Source: Corynebacterium sp. NML98-0116 | Lineage (GTDB): Bacteria > Actinomycetota > Actinomycetes > Mycobacteriales > Mycobacteriaceae | Direction: 5' to 3' | DNA length: 64,000 nt | Assembly (NCBI RefSeq): GCF_001767255.1 | Contig: NZ_CP017639.1 | Span: forward strand, 518,875-582,874 | Shown: piece after piece, positions 37,544-46,594 of the stretch | Numbering within the stretch: the stretch's first letter is position 1 | Layout of the letters: every line of letters starts with the position of its first letter | Notes under the pieces: generated by a model | Told to the model about the DNA's origin: nothing | The model's input: the letters and a program-made list of their open reading frames with translations, nothing else | Databases searched by the model: none | Program-made: the position numbers and the translations under genes

Positions 37544-38908
37544 TTAAGCCGGTTGCTTCATGCGCGCGGTGAGCGCTGCATAGAGCGCGGTGCCGGCGAC
37601 TGCGATGACTGCCAGGATGAGCATGACGGTGGGGTAGCTGCCCGAGTTTTGTGGCAGGAAGCCTGGCACCCCAAGGCCGAGATCCACCAGCTTCGCGCTG
37701 TACGCGATGCCGAGCGGGACGGCGACGTTGATTGTGAGGTTGTAGAAACCGATTGCGATACCCGACTTCGCAGCGGGGATGTTGCCGATAGCCGTCGCGA
37801 CCAGTGGCGCGTACAGCAGGGCGAAACCGCAAGCGAAGAGCAGGGAGGAGAGCATGAAGACCCACGGGCTGACTTCCATCCCGACTGCGAGGATCAGCAA
37901 CGCGATGGTGATGGAGGCGAGTGCGGTGAAGATCGCGGGGCGCGTCGGCAAGAACTTGCCGATCTTGCCTGAGAGCGCGCCGACGATGACGGCGCCGGTG
38001 TAGCCCGGGATGAGCAGCAGGGAGGCGTCGTCAGCGCTGAGCCCGTGGACGGCCTTCGCCATTGCGGGGAAGAGCACCAGGTAGCCGAGCTGCACCGAGT
38101 AGACAATCGCGACGAGCACGATGGCGGTGACGTAAGCGCGGTTCTGGAAGAACTCCGGGTTGACCAGCGGGCGCTTGCCCTTCTTCACGTGCGCGATGAA
38201 CGCGACGAGCGCCAGTGCGAGCGGAATGAGCCACAGGAACTGGAAGGCCTGCATGAACATGATGGCGCTCGTGGCCAGAACGGCGATCAGGAAGAGCCCG
38301 AGCCAGTCGACGTGGCCCGACTCCAGCGAGGCCTCCTCCGGGACCGTCTTCATGATGACCGGGACGGCGAAGACCAGGATGAGCGGGATCAGGAACATCG
38401 CGGTCCACGAGATGTGGGTAGCGATGTAGCCCGAGGTCAGCGCGCCGAAGAGCGTCGCGCCCTGGAAAGCAGACGTGGAAAAGCCCAAGTAAGTCTTCTG
38501 ATCCTTCTCGCTGAGGTGCTTGGTCACGTAGATGACGTAGAGCGTCTCCGCAGCGGCGAGGCCGGTGGTCTGCACCACGCGACCGGCCAGGACCAGCCCC
38601 CACACGTTCTGACCCAGGTAGCCGATGACCGAGCCGACCAGCGTCAGCGTGATACCGACCATCAGTAGCTTGCGGATACTCACCACGTCAGCCAACGCCG
38701 CGTAGACAACCGCGCCGATGCCGATGATCACGCCCGCGAGCGAGGCCTGCAAGCTGACCTCATTGAGGGAAAGGTTGAGCGCCTCACCCATCGAGTCGGT
38801 CATGAACTTGAAACCGTTATCGATGATCAGCGAGAACACGAAGGTAAACAGGATGATCGGCACGGCCCGCTTCGGGCTGAGCGCCTTTTGAACTGTTTGA
38901 GATGTCAT
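37544..38908 (-). CDS. MFS transporter in nucleoside cluster
   Basis: A 454-residue major-facilitator protein with 12-14 predicted helices and the family loop between helices 2 and 3 (ADVVSIRKLLMVG). The drug/proton-antiporter-like layout is common for nucleoside and sugar carriers too. Between deoD and deoC on the same strand it probably imports nucleosides, though this is inferred only from context. AAGGAA precedes the ATG at 38908. Confidence 0.85.
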   Translation of the reverse strand: MTSQTVQKALSPKRAVPIILFTFVFSLIIDNGFKFMTDSMGEALNLSLNEVSLQASLAGVIIGIGAVVYAALADVVSIRKLLMVGITLTLVGSVIGYLGQNVWGLVLAGRVVQTTGLAAAETLYVIYVTKHLSEKDQKTYLGFSTSAFQGATLFGALTSGYIATHISWTAMFLIPLILVFAVPVIMKTVPEEASLESGHVDWLGLFLIAVLATSAIMFMQAFQFLWLIPLALALVAFIAHVKKGKRPLVNPEFFQNRAYVTAIVLVAIVYSVQLGYLVLFPAMAKAVHGLSADDASLLLIPGYTGAVIVGALSGKIGKFLPTRPAIFTALASITIALLILAVGMEVSPWVFMLSSLLFACGFALLYAPLVATAIGNIPAAKSGIAIGFYNLTINVAVPLGIAYSAKLVDLGLGVPGFLPQNSGSYPTVMLILAVIAVAGTALYAALTARMKQPA

Positions 38909-38945
38909 GGTGAGTTCCTTCAAACGTGTGGGGACGGGTTGTGGT

Positions 38946-39665
38946 TTAGACGGCGGCCAGCGGAAGCGCCAGCTCCATCATCTGGGTAAACGCGCTCTGG
39001 CGCTCCTCAGCGGTGGCCTTCTCGCCGGAGCCGATGACGTCGGACACGGTGAAGATGCCCATCGCGTCAACGCCTGCCTCGGCAGCGACGGCGTAGAGGC
39101 CGGCGGATTCCATCTCGACGCCGAGCACGCCCATCTTGGCCCAGCGGTCGTTGACGTCGTCCTTGAAGTTGTAGAAGACGTCGGAGGACAAGATGTTGCC
39201 CACATGGATGTCGACGCCCTGCTTCTGCGACTCCTTGTAGGTTGCCTCGAGCAGCTTCCAGGACGCGGTCGGGGCGTAGGTGCCCGGCAGGTCGTACTGC
39301 TCGATGAAGTGCGAGTCCGTGGATGCGGAGGAGGCGACGATGATGTCGAAGAGCTTCATGTCAGGCTGGAAGCATGCGCAGGAGCCGACGCGGATGAGCT
39401 TCTTTGCACCGAAGAAGTGAATGAGCTCGTAGGCGTAGAGGCTGATGGACGGAATGCCCATGCCGGAGCCCATCACGGAAACTTCGTGGCCTTGGTAGGT
39501 GCCGGTGTAGCCGAGCATGTTGCGCACGGCGTTGAACTGGACTGGGTTTTCCAGATAGGTCTCTGCGATGAACTTCGCGCGCAGTGGGTCGCCCGGCATG
39601 AGGACGGTTTCAGCGATAGGTCCGGTTGGGACGATGTGCGGTGTGGAGACGGTCGGGGTGGACAT
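38946..39665 (-). CDS. deoD: Purine nucleoside phosphorylase, DeoD type
   Basis: Hexameric-type nucleoside phosphorylase of 239 residues. PGDPLRAKFIAETYL (phosphate site), GMGIPSISLYAYELI, RVGSCA, and the purine/ribose site VEMESAGLY and VSDVIGSGE are family hallmarks. It is the first gene of the leftward catabolic operon. AAGGAG lies 7 bases before the ATG. Confidence 0.94.
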   Translation of the reverse strand: MSTPTVSTPHIVPTGPIAETVLMPGDPLRAKFIAETYLENPVQFNAVRNMLGYTGTYQGHEVSVMGSGMGIPSISLYAYELIHFFGAKKLIRVGSCACFQPDMKLFDIIVASSASTDSHFIEQYDLPGTYAPTASWKLLEATYKESQKQGVDIHVGNILSSDVFYNFKDDVNDRWAKMGVLGVEMESAGLYAVAAEAGVDAMGIFTVSDVIGSGEKATAEERQSAFTQMMELALPLAAV

Positions 39666-39724
39666 GTGCAACTCCTTTTTCGGTAGCTGGTTGACCTTTC
39701 GCTGTCCACTCTAAGACCGTTCGG

Positions 39725-39758
39725 AACATATGGCAATATCAAAGTTTGCAAATGTTCT
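39725..39758. promoter_or_regulatory. Candidate operator of the deo cluster
   Basis: GAACATATGGCAA and TTTGCAAATGTTC form an imperfect inverted repeat (outer GAACAT/ATGTTC perfect), 60 bases upstream of deoD and between it and the SorC-type regulator gene. Spacing and symmetry fit a dimeric SorC/DeoR site. Binding is inferred. Confidence 0.5.
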
Positions 39759-39803
39759 GATTGGGGGTGCAATCCACCCCAGATGGGGGAGAAGGGGCGT
39801 CAA

Positions 39804-40748
39804 TTAGCGGGTCTTCGCGATCTCCAGCACCCGAACCGCCGTCGGCTGATCAATCACCAAATCACTGGCCAGCCCCATCCACAGCGCCGTCTCAATCGCC
39901 TCAGCTTTATACAAACCCCCAGCTACCAGCACTCGACGTGGTCTCGCCCGCAGCTCGTCAAGCTCAATGCCCACCGTCAGATCATCAATTCTTTTCGACG
40001 CCACATCCCCCTCCCGCGTGTAGAACCGCGAACAAGCATCCCCCACCGCAACCCCGAGCAGCTCCCGCGACATCTCCTCAGACAGGTACCCCAGGTTCAT
40101 CAGCAAGCTCTGCTTTCGCACAGAACCCACCGTGAACACCGCCACGTCGGTCTCCCGCCCCTGCTGCAGTACGTCGGCGATGTGGGAATCCTGCTCCACG
40201 ATCTCCTTAGTTTCCACTCGCTCAAAAATGACAGGCAATGGGAGCGTTAACGCGGGCGCGTTGAACGCGGTGCAGAAACCGGTGATCGTCTCAAAGTCAT
40301 TCGTTGCCAGGTTGGAACGCGACGACCCACCTTTCAACTGCACAATCTGGCGCGCCCGCATGTTCGTCGATCGTAGATTCCGCGCAATGTTGAGCAGCGT
40401 TTTTCCCCAGGACACACCCACCGAAAGGCCATCCAACGGCATCGACTCCAGGTAGCGCGCGCCCGCTACCCCAAGATCCTCCATGATCGCTGCAGATGGG
40501 TTCGCCGGGTGAACAATCCGCACACCCTCCAGCGCGTACCGGGAGGTGAGATCCTCGATCAGGATCTCGTCCGCCTCCTGCGGGTCGTGTACCTCAATAG
40601 TGACGTAGCCACGGTCCTTCGCGTGCTGCAGAAGCTTCGCCACCGTAGGACGGGAGCAGCCCATCTCCGCAGCAACCTCCGCCTGACTCAGCTCCGAGCG
40701 GTAATACAACTTGGCAGCCGTCAGCGCATCCCGATCACGTGTGTCCAT
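39804..40748 (-). CDS. SorC/DeoR-family regulator of the deo cluster
   Basis: A 314-residue transcription factor. The N-terminal helix-turn-helix is LSQAEVAAEMGCSRPTVAKLL (about residues 20-40). The rest is the SorC sugar-phosphate-binding domain (VGVSWGKTLL, LGVAVGDACSRFY, VLVAGGLYKAEAIETAL). It is related to Bacillus subtilis DeoR, which senses deoxyribose-5-phosphate; the same effector is likely here. It is transcribed toward the deo operon it presumably controls, ahead of deoD on the same strand. Confidence 0.88.
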   Translation of the reverse strand: MDTRDRDALTAAKLYYRSELSQAEVAAEMGCSRPTVAKLLQHAKDRGYVTIEVHDPQEADEILIEDLTSRYALEGVRIVHPANPSAAIMEDLGVAGARYLESMPLDGLSVGVSWGKTLLNIARNLRSTNMRARQIVQLKGGSSRSNLATNDFETITGFCTAFNAPALTLPLPVIFERVETKEIVEQDSHIADVLQQGRETDVAVFTVGSVRKQSLLMNLGYLSEEMSRELLGVAVGDACSRFYTREGDVASKRIDDLTVGIELDELRARPRRVLVAGGLYKAEAIETALWMGLASDLVIDQPTAVRVLEIAKTR

Positions 40749-40827
40749 GCACTACAGCGTAGCGCCTGGGGGTTTGCCCTTAACTGTGTGGCAGTATCTT
40801 GGCTAGACCCCAAGCGAAAGGAAAACC

Positions 40828-41390
40828 ATGAGCAACGACGAAGTAACGATGCCACGCAAAGAATACGAGGCGCTGAAACGAGAAAATGCTCGACTGCGCA
40901 AAGAAGTCAAGCTGTGGAAGGACACCAGTGATGTCCTGGGAAAAGCTATGGGGTCTCTGCCAAAGCAACATGGCGGGACCTCCGACGCGGCGGAAAAATC
41001 CTAAGCCCCGAGGAAACGAAGCGGTACGAGGAAGGAGTACGTCAAGAAAACGAGTTCCTGGATCTGCTCATGGGCGTCGGCCATTCTATGAGTCGCGCCT
41101 GCAAAATTTTGAGGATCTCACGCTCGAGGCGCTATTACCAGACCAACCCGAGGCCCAAAAAGGAAAACCCGATCCCGCACCGCGAGCGAAATATCAAACG
41201 TATTCCAGACTCAGACGTACAACAGATTCTCGATCTTTTCGACGCCCACCCCGACCTGAGCGCGGACGCCATTTATCAGAAGGCGCAAGACAGCGGGTTG
41301 CAGCTCGCGAGCTTGCGGACTTTCTACCGCATCGCCCGTGCACACGGGAAGCTACAGCGTCAGCGCCGCGCTGCTGAATCGGACTCGTAA
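40828..41390 (+). pseudogene. IS3-like transposase remnant (orfA end plus orfB start, -1 frameshift)
   Basis: Frame one (40828-41004, 58 codons) encodes a Leu-zipper-like ENARLRKEVKLWKDTSDVLGKA, as at the end of IS3 OrfA, but lacks the helix-turn-helix. A -1 frame then reads on to 41390 through MSRACKILRISRSRRYYQ and SADAIYQKAQ...SLRTFYRIARAHG, the N-terminal part of OrfB. The reading stops before the DDE integrase core. A GGGAAAA heptamer at 40938-40944, in phase with X XXY YYZ, sits where IS3 elements normally shift. No terminal repeats were found. Confidence 0.75.
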
Positions 41391-41548
41391 ATCCGCAGTG
41401 GCGTTCTTTCGTGACGGAACCTCTGTGTTGGGTGTCCGCGCGGCGGAAGCCAGTTGCAGCCAGGGTGTCCGCGGGGCGGACACTTTTTGGCGGTGGGTTT
41501 TCTGGAACTGCAGGTGAGAAGGGTGCCGCGGACAGAGTGCGGTCAGGG

Positions 41549-41601
41549 TGTCCGCGGGGTGGACAGCAGAACGCAGTCCGAGTGTCCGCGGGGCGGACAG
41601 G
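41549..41601 (+). repeat. 53-bp direct repeat, copy 1
   Basis: Contains two palindromic units joined by a CAGAACGCAGTCCGAG linker. Identical to 41670-41722, with a 121-base period. Confidence 0.9.
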
Positions 41602-41669
41602 GCAAGTGGTTGGTTCTGCCCAATCCGCGAGGTGGGAGAAGTGCCGTGGACATGGTGTGGCATGCCGGT

Positions 41670-41722
41670 TGTCCGCGGGGTGGACAGCAGAACGCAGTCC
41701 GAGTGTCCGCGGGGCGGACAGG
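41670..41722 (+). repeat. 53-bp direct repeat, copy 2
   Basis: Exact copy of 41549-41601, which indicates a recent tandem duplication within the array. Confidence 0.9.
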
Positions 41723-42019
41723 TTTTCTGGATTGGGGCATCCCCGGGTGAGTGTCCGTGCGGCGGACAGATTAAGTGGTTGGTTTTCTCAAACGACTGGT
41801 GAACGTGTTGCCGCGGACATGGTGTTGCATGCAGGTTGTCCGCGGGGCGGAATCGGCGAACGGTGGATGGCAGCGTTCTTTTAAGTGAACTGTCCTCGAC
41901 AGGTCCGAGTCCTGGTGGGGCAGAGCAAGAAGCTATTGCTCACACTTGTGACGTGGAGGCGGAGAAGTAGGCGTCGAAAAACTTGGGAACAGGCAGATTT
42001 CGAACGTAGGGTAGTGAGC

Positions 42020-44038
42020 ATGTCAAATGCGCAGGTTGCCTCAAAGTCGGCGGTGAAAGCGGCGTTTCCGCTGTATCTTGCGACGGGGCTCGTCGCGGCG
42101 CTCATCGCCGGGGTGATTTCGGAGATGTTCGCGGGCGCCTCGCTCGCGGCGTTGGGCATCCCGGATCCGGGGGCGTTGACGACGTTCGGCCTGCCGGCGC
42201 TGCGGGGCGCAGCGTGGGTGCTGGCCGCGCTGGCAGCTGGGTCCTTTCTCTTCTCGGCGTGGTTGTTGCCGCCGAAGCAGATCGGCCCTGACCTCAACGG
42301 CGCGCGCCTGACCGTTGATGGGGTGATTGCGTCGCGGACGGGGGCGGCATCATCCGCGGGGTTGGCGCTGATCGGAGTGGTGATGGTGCCGCTGGTGCTT
42401 TCCGACGTCTCAGGCCAGCCGCTGAGCACCGTGATGTTTGAGGTCGACGCCTGGACCTTGGCGCTGGACAAGGTTGCTGACGCCCGCGTCTGGCTGATTG
42501 TCGCGGCAATCGCGGCGTGTGTGGCCGTGGCGGGGTACCGGGTGTCGTGCTGGTGGTCGCAAGTGGCTTTGTTCATCGGCTCGTTGTTGGCGATTATGCC
42601 GCTGGCGCTGACTGGTCACTCCGCGACCGGTGGCGATCACGACTTCGGCACGAACTCCTTCATCTGGCACCTGGTATTCCTGCTGGTGTGGGTTGGCGCT
42701 CTGATGGCGCTGGTGGCGCACGGTTTCAGGTTGGGGCCGAACTTGGCCCCGGCGGTGCGTCGATACTCGCGCATCGCGTTGTTCGCCTTCGTGGCGATGG
42801 CGGTGTCGGGCGTGATTAACGGTGCGATCCGCGTGCACCTGGACGACATCACCCGCTACGCCTACGGCTGGGTGCTGGTGGGCAAGCTGGTTGGCATACT
42901 GCTGCTTGGTTTGATGGGGTACGCGCACCGCGAGCGGACGATTCCGGCGCTTGAGGCGGAGGGGCCGTCGCAACGCAGGGCTTTCGTACGGCTCGGCGCG
43001 GTGGAAGTGCTGGTGATGGCCGCCGTGACTGGCCTCGCGGTGACGCTCGGACGCACTCCGCCGCCACCGCCACGAGACCCGAACCTCACCCCGATGCAGA
43101 TCCAGATGGGCTACAATCTTGAGGACCCACTGACCTGGTCGAACTGGGTCGGACTGTGGCGTTTCGAGCTGCTCTACAGCGTGATCGCGATCCTGCTGGC
43201 CGTCTACTACCTGCACCTGACGCGCAGGGTGAGTGGGTGGTCGAAGGGGCGCACGGCGTGGTGGCTGCTGGGGTGCGCGACCGTCGTAGTCACGATGTGC
43301 TCTGGCATTGGGCTGCACATGCCGGCCTCTTACTCGGCGCACATGACGGTCCACATGATCCTGTCGATGGGTGTGCCGGTGTTCCTCGTGCTGGGCGCGC
43401 CGCTGACGCTCATTATCGACGCCTACCCGTCCGGGGAGTTCAACCCCCGGCTGTGGGCGCAGTCCTTCCAGCGCAGTAAGTTCCTGCGCATCGTGACGTA
43501 CCCGCCGGTGTCCGCGGTGCAGTTCCTGGTGTTCTTCTACGTCATGTACGTGTTCACTGATCTCTACGAACTGATGATTTCGGAGCACGCCGGCCACGTC
43601 ATCATGAATGCGGTGTTCCTGGTGTCGGGCTACTTCTACTTCTGGGAGCTCATCGGCCCGGACTACATCGAGGGCCGCGTCACCGCGAAGACGCGCCTGC
43701 TGTGGCTGTGGATCTCCATGCCAGTGCACCTCTTTATGGGCGTGTACCTCATGCAGCTCAACACCGTGATGGGCGAAGAGTTCTACCGTTCGCTGCTCCT
43801 GCCGTGGGACCCGGATCTGCTGGCGGACCAGAAGGTGGGCGGCGGTATCGCCTGGGCGTCGGGCTCGTTCCCGCTGGTTATCGTGTTCGGTGTGCTGTTC
43901 ATCCTGTGGTGGCGCGAGGACCGCGCAGAAACCGCAGAGGTCGACCGCATCGCGGACGAGACTGACGACGCCGAGTGGCGCGCCTACAACGAAATGCTCG
44001 CACAGTACACGTCGGATACCCCGCAGCACAAGGGCTAA
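42020..44038 (+). CDS. CopD-CtaG fusion membrane protein (copper / oxidase assembly)
   Basis: A 672-residue polytopic protein. The N-terminal half (to about residue 365) is a CopD-like copper-resistance domain. The C-terminal half is a CtaG-type cytochrome oxidase assembly domain with conserved HM-rich segments (GIGLHMPASYSAHMTVHM, SEHAGHVIMN, MPVHLFMGVYLMQ). It is presumed to handle copper for the aa3 oxidase, whose subunit I is also in this window. The ATG at 42020 skips an unlikely basic N-terminal extension. Confidence 0.88.
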   Translation: MSNAQVASKSAVKAAFPLYLATGLVAALIAGVISEMFAGASLAALGIPDPGALTTFGLPALRGAAWVLAALAAGSFLFSAWLLPPKQIGPDLNGARLTVDGVIASRTGAASSAGLALIGVVMVPLVLSDVSGQPLSTVMFEVDAWTLALDKVADARVWLIVAAIAACVAVAGYRVSCWWSQVALFIGSLLAIMPLALTGHSATGGDHDFGTNSFIWHLVFLLVWVGALMALVAHGFRLGPNLAPAVRRYSRIALFAFVAMAVSGVINGAIRVHLDDITRYAYGWVLVGKLVGILLLGLMGYAHRERTIPALEAEGPSQRRAFVRLGAVEVLVMAAVTGLAVTLGRTPPPPPRDPNLTPMQIQMGYNLEDPLTWSNWVGLWRFELLYSVIAILLAVYYLHLTRRVSGWSKGRTAWWLLGCATVVVTMCSGIGLHMPASYSAHMTVHMILSMGVPVFLVLGAPLTLIIDAYPSGEFNPRLWAQSFQRSKFLRIVTYPPVSAVQFLVFFYVMYVFTDLYELMISEHAGHVIMNAVFLVSGYFYFWELIGPDYIEGRVTAKTRLLWLWISMPVHLFMGVYLMQLNTVMGEEFYRSLLLPWDPDLLADQKVGGGIAWASGSFPLVIVFGVLFILWWREDRAETAEVDRIADETDDAEWRAYNEMLAQYTSDTPQHKG

Positions 44039-44172
44039 TCGACGATTCCCTGGGATCTGTGGAATTCCAAAAATCAATCCACAGGCTGCAAGGCCGCATC
44101 CTTTCTTTTCTGTTTCTGCACTGGAAAGCTCCGAGTTGTACCAGTTCAGCAAACAATTGAAAGGACACAACA

Positions 44173-44793
44173 ATGAGCCAGATGAACGTCACCGTATGCG
44201 GAAACTTGACGGCAGCACCGTACTTTAAGTGGTTCCCGGCGTCGGGAAACTCGGTGTGCAAGATGCGCATCGCGTCCTCCCGCAGGCGGCGCACGGGCGA
44301 GCAGGACAACCAGGGCCGCGACATTTGGGAGGACACGGACCAGCTCTACATCGACGTCGAGTGTTGGAACCAGCTCGCCATCAACGCGCGCACCTCACTG
44401 TTCCGTGGCGCGCCGGTGATGGTCTCCGGCCGGTTGGTTACGGAGACCTGGGTAGAAACTAACGACGCGGGCGAGAAACTCAACCGGTACCGCACCGTGC
44501 TGAAAGCCGACAAGGTCGCGTTCGAGCTCGGCATGCACCAGATCTCCTCCTGGAAGATCACCGAGAACGGCCACATACTCGAGGGTCAGCCTGCGGTGAA
44601 GATCAAGACGGCGGTCGACTTCATGACGGAGGAGGAGCGCGAGTTCTACTTCGAGCAACAGAAGATGCAGGCGACGGCGTCGTCGGCGGACTCGGCGTCA
44701 GCCACCGACCTGCAATCGCAGTCGCCTGAGCTCGAGCCGGTCGCTGTGGGCGCTAGCAGCACTGAAAGTGACGACGGCCCCGCGCCGTTCTGA
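44173..44793 (+). CDS. Single-stranded DNA-binding protein (secondary SSB)
   Basis: OB-fold SSB of 206 residues. MNVTVCGNLTAAPYFK and the WNQLA segment belong to the N-terminal domain. The last residues DDGPAPF resemble the acidic interaction tip (DDxPF). Its place before ettA matches the accessory SSB Rv2478c, not the replicative ssb in the rpsF-rplI operon. GAAAGGA precedes the ATG. Confidence 0.85.
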   Translation: MSQMNVTVCGNLTAAPYFKWFPASGNSVCKMRIASSRRRRTGEQDNQGRDIWEDTDQLYIDVECWNQLAINARTSLFRGAPVMVSGRLVTETWVETNDAGEKLNRYRTVLKADKVAFELGMHQISSWKITENGHILEGQPAVKIKTAVDFMTEEEREFYFEQQKMQATASSADSASATDLQSQSPELEPVAVGASSTESDDGPAPF

Positions 44794-44899
44794 CGCCCGC
44801 GGTTGCGCTCTCGCTCGGCGCCGGGGAAGCGCACGTTCACCTTTCGCTGATGTACCCTGTGAAACGATGTATGTCCGCTTCAGTTAAAGGGGTTTTTAC

Positions 44900-46570
44900 G
44901 TGGCTGAGTTCATCTACACGATGAAAAACGTTCGCAGGGCCATCGGTGACAAGGTCATTTTGGACAATGTCACCATGGCCTTTTATCCCGGCGCCAAGAT
45001 TGGTGTCGTGGGGCCAAACGGCGCGGGTAAGTCCTCGCTGCTCAAGATCATGGCGGGGATTGACCAGCCAAACAACGGCGAAGCATTCCTGGATCCAGGC
45101 GCAACGGTTGGCATCCTCCTGCAGGAGCCGCCGCTGAACGAGGAGAAGACGGTTCGCGAGAACGTCGAAGAGGGTCTCGGCGACATCTTCGAGAAGAAGC
45201 AGCGCTTCGAAGAAATCGCTGAAGAGATGGCGACGAACTACACCGACGAGCTCATGGAAGAAATGGGCAAGCTCCAGGAGGAGCTCGACGCCGCTGACGC
45301 CTGGGAGGTCGATTCCAAGATTGAGCAGGCGATGGAAGCGCTGCGCTGCCCACCATCCGATAGCCCAGTGACCAAGCTTTCCGGTGGTGAGCGCCGCCGC
45401 GTCGCGCTGGCGAAGCTGCTGCTGTCCGAACCGGACCTGCTGCTGCTCGACGAGCCAACGAACCACCTGGACGCCGAGTCCGTCCTGTGGCTGGAGAAGC
45501 ACCTGCAGAACTACCCGGGCGCCGTCCTGGCAATTACCCACGACCGCTACTTCCTGGACAACGTTGCCGAGTGGATCTGTGAGGTCGACCGCGGCAAGCT
45601 CTACCCATACGAGGGCAACTACTCCACCTACCTGGAGAAGAAGGCCGAGCGCCTCGAGGTTGCTGGCAAGAAGGATCAGAAGCTGCAGAAGCGCCTGAAG
45701 AACGAGCTCGAGTGGGTACGATCCTCGCCGAAGGCGCGCCAGGCGAAGAACAAAGCGCGTCTGGAACGCTACGAGGAAATGGCTGCCGAGGCAGAGCAGT
45801 ACAAAAAGCTGGACTTCGAAGAAATCCAGATCCCGACGCCTCCACGCCTGGGCAACAAGGTCGTCGAGGTCGAGCACCTGGATAAGGGCTTCGACGGCCG
45901 CGTCCTGATCAAGGACCTGTCCTTCACGCTGCCGCGCAACGGCATCGTGGGTGTGATCGGCCCGAACGGCGTGGGTAAGTCCACCCTGTTCAAGACCATC
46001 GTTGGGCTAGAAGAGCCAGACGCAGGCACCGTCGTGGTCGGTGAGACCGTGAAGCTGTCCTACGTCGACCAGAACCGTGAAAACATCGACCCGGAAAAGA
46101 CCGTGTGGGAAGTAGTCTCGGACGGCCTCGACTACATCGTGGTCGGCCAGAACGAAATGCCGTCGCGCGCCTACCTCTCGGCGTTCGGTTTCAAGGGCGC
46201 GGACCAGCAGAAGCCATCCAAGGTGCTCTCCGGCGGTGAGCGCAACCGACTGAACCTGGCGCTGACGCTGAAGCAAGGCGGTAACCTGATTCTGCTCGAC
46301 GAGCCGACCAACGACTTGGACGTCGAAACCCTCGGATCGCTTGAGAATGCGCTGCAGAAGTTCCCAGGTTGCGCTGTTGTGATTTCGCACGACCGCTGGT
46401 TCCTGGACCGCACCTGTACCCACATCCTCGCCTGGGAAGGCAACGTTGAGGAAGGCAAGTGGTACTGGTTCGAGGGCAACTTCGGCGACTACGAGAAGAA
46501 CAAGGTTGAGCGCCTCGGTGAGGAAGCGGCGAAGCCGTCGCGCGTCACCCACCGCAAGCTCAGCCGCTAA
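44900..46570 (+). CDS. ettA: Energy-dependent translational throttle protein EttA
   Basis: ABC-F ATPase of 556 residues with two nucleotide-binding domains and no membrane part. The Walker A motifs are GPNGAGKSS and GPNGVGKST and the signatures LSGGERRR and LSGGERNR. The linker domain (about residues 245-310) is rich in Lys/Arg. EttA binds the ribosome E site and gates translation with the ATP/ADP ratio. GTG start. Confidence 0.95.
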   Translation: MAEFIYTMKNVRRAIGDKVILDNVTMAFYPGAKIGVVGPNGAGKSSLLKIMAGIDQPNNGEAFLDPGATVGILLQEPPLNEEKTVRENVEEGLGDIFEKKQRFEEIAEEMATNYTDELMEEMGKLQEELDAADAWEVDSKIEQAMEALRCPPSDSPVTKLSGGERRRVALAKLLLSEPDLLLLDEPTNHLDAESVLWLEKHLQNYPGAVLAITHDRYFLDNVAEWICEVDRGKLYPYEGNYSTYLEKKAERLEVAGKKDQKLQKRLKNELEWVRSSPKARQAKNKARLERYEEMAAEAEQYKKLDFEEIQIPTPPRLGNKVVEVEHLDKGFDGRVLIKDLSFTLPRNGIVGVIGPNGVGKSTLFKTIVGLEEPDAGTVVVGETVKLSYVDQNRENIDPEKTVWEVVSDGLDYIVVGQNEMPSRAYLSAFGFKGADQQKPSKVLSGGERNRLNLALTLKQGGNLILLDEPTNDLDVETLGSLENALQKFPGCAVVISHDRWFLDRTCTHILAWEGNVEEGKWYWFEGNFGDYEKNKVERLGEEAAKPSRVTHRKLSR

Positions 46571-46594
46571 CAGCGGAAAAGGTAGGAATTGGCT

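Larger units (their letters stand above)
41433..41853 (+). repeat. Large array of TGTCCGC/GCGGACA inverted repeats (array B)
   Basis: Copies of TGTCCGC-N3-GCGGACA or close variants start at 41433, 41466, 41549, 41583, 41670, 41704, 41752 and 41837. Opposite-facing half-sites TGCCGCGGACA-like lie near 41524, 41642 and 41808, each 14-17 bases before the next full unit, as in array A. A GTGGTTGGTT motif recurs between units. All apparent frames here just translate the repeat (CPRGGQ runs) and are not genes. The array fills the space between the transposase remnant and the CopD-CtaG gene. Confidence 0.9.

Noticed and set aside
41454-41750. Open frames rich in CPRGGQ and VRGVDSRTQ repeats
   Set aside because: They only translate the palindromic DNA array and exist in several frames at once; there is no ribosome-binding site or protein-like composition.
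41433-41853. CRISPR array
   Set aside because: The repeats are full palindromes in both orientations with irregular spacing, no unique spacers of fixed length, and no cas genes nearby.
42410-44173. Long antisense frame opposite the CopD-CtaG gene
   Set aside because: Shadow frame caused by high third-position GC; no motif and no start signal.
44837-45877. Antisense Leu-rich frame opposite ettA
   Set aside because: The apparent hydrophobicity comes from reading Glu/Lys/Asp codons of ettA in reverse; not a membrane protein.
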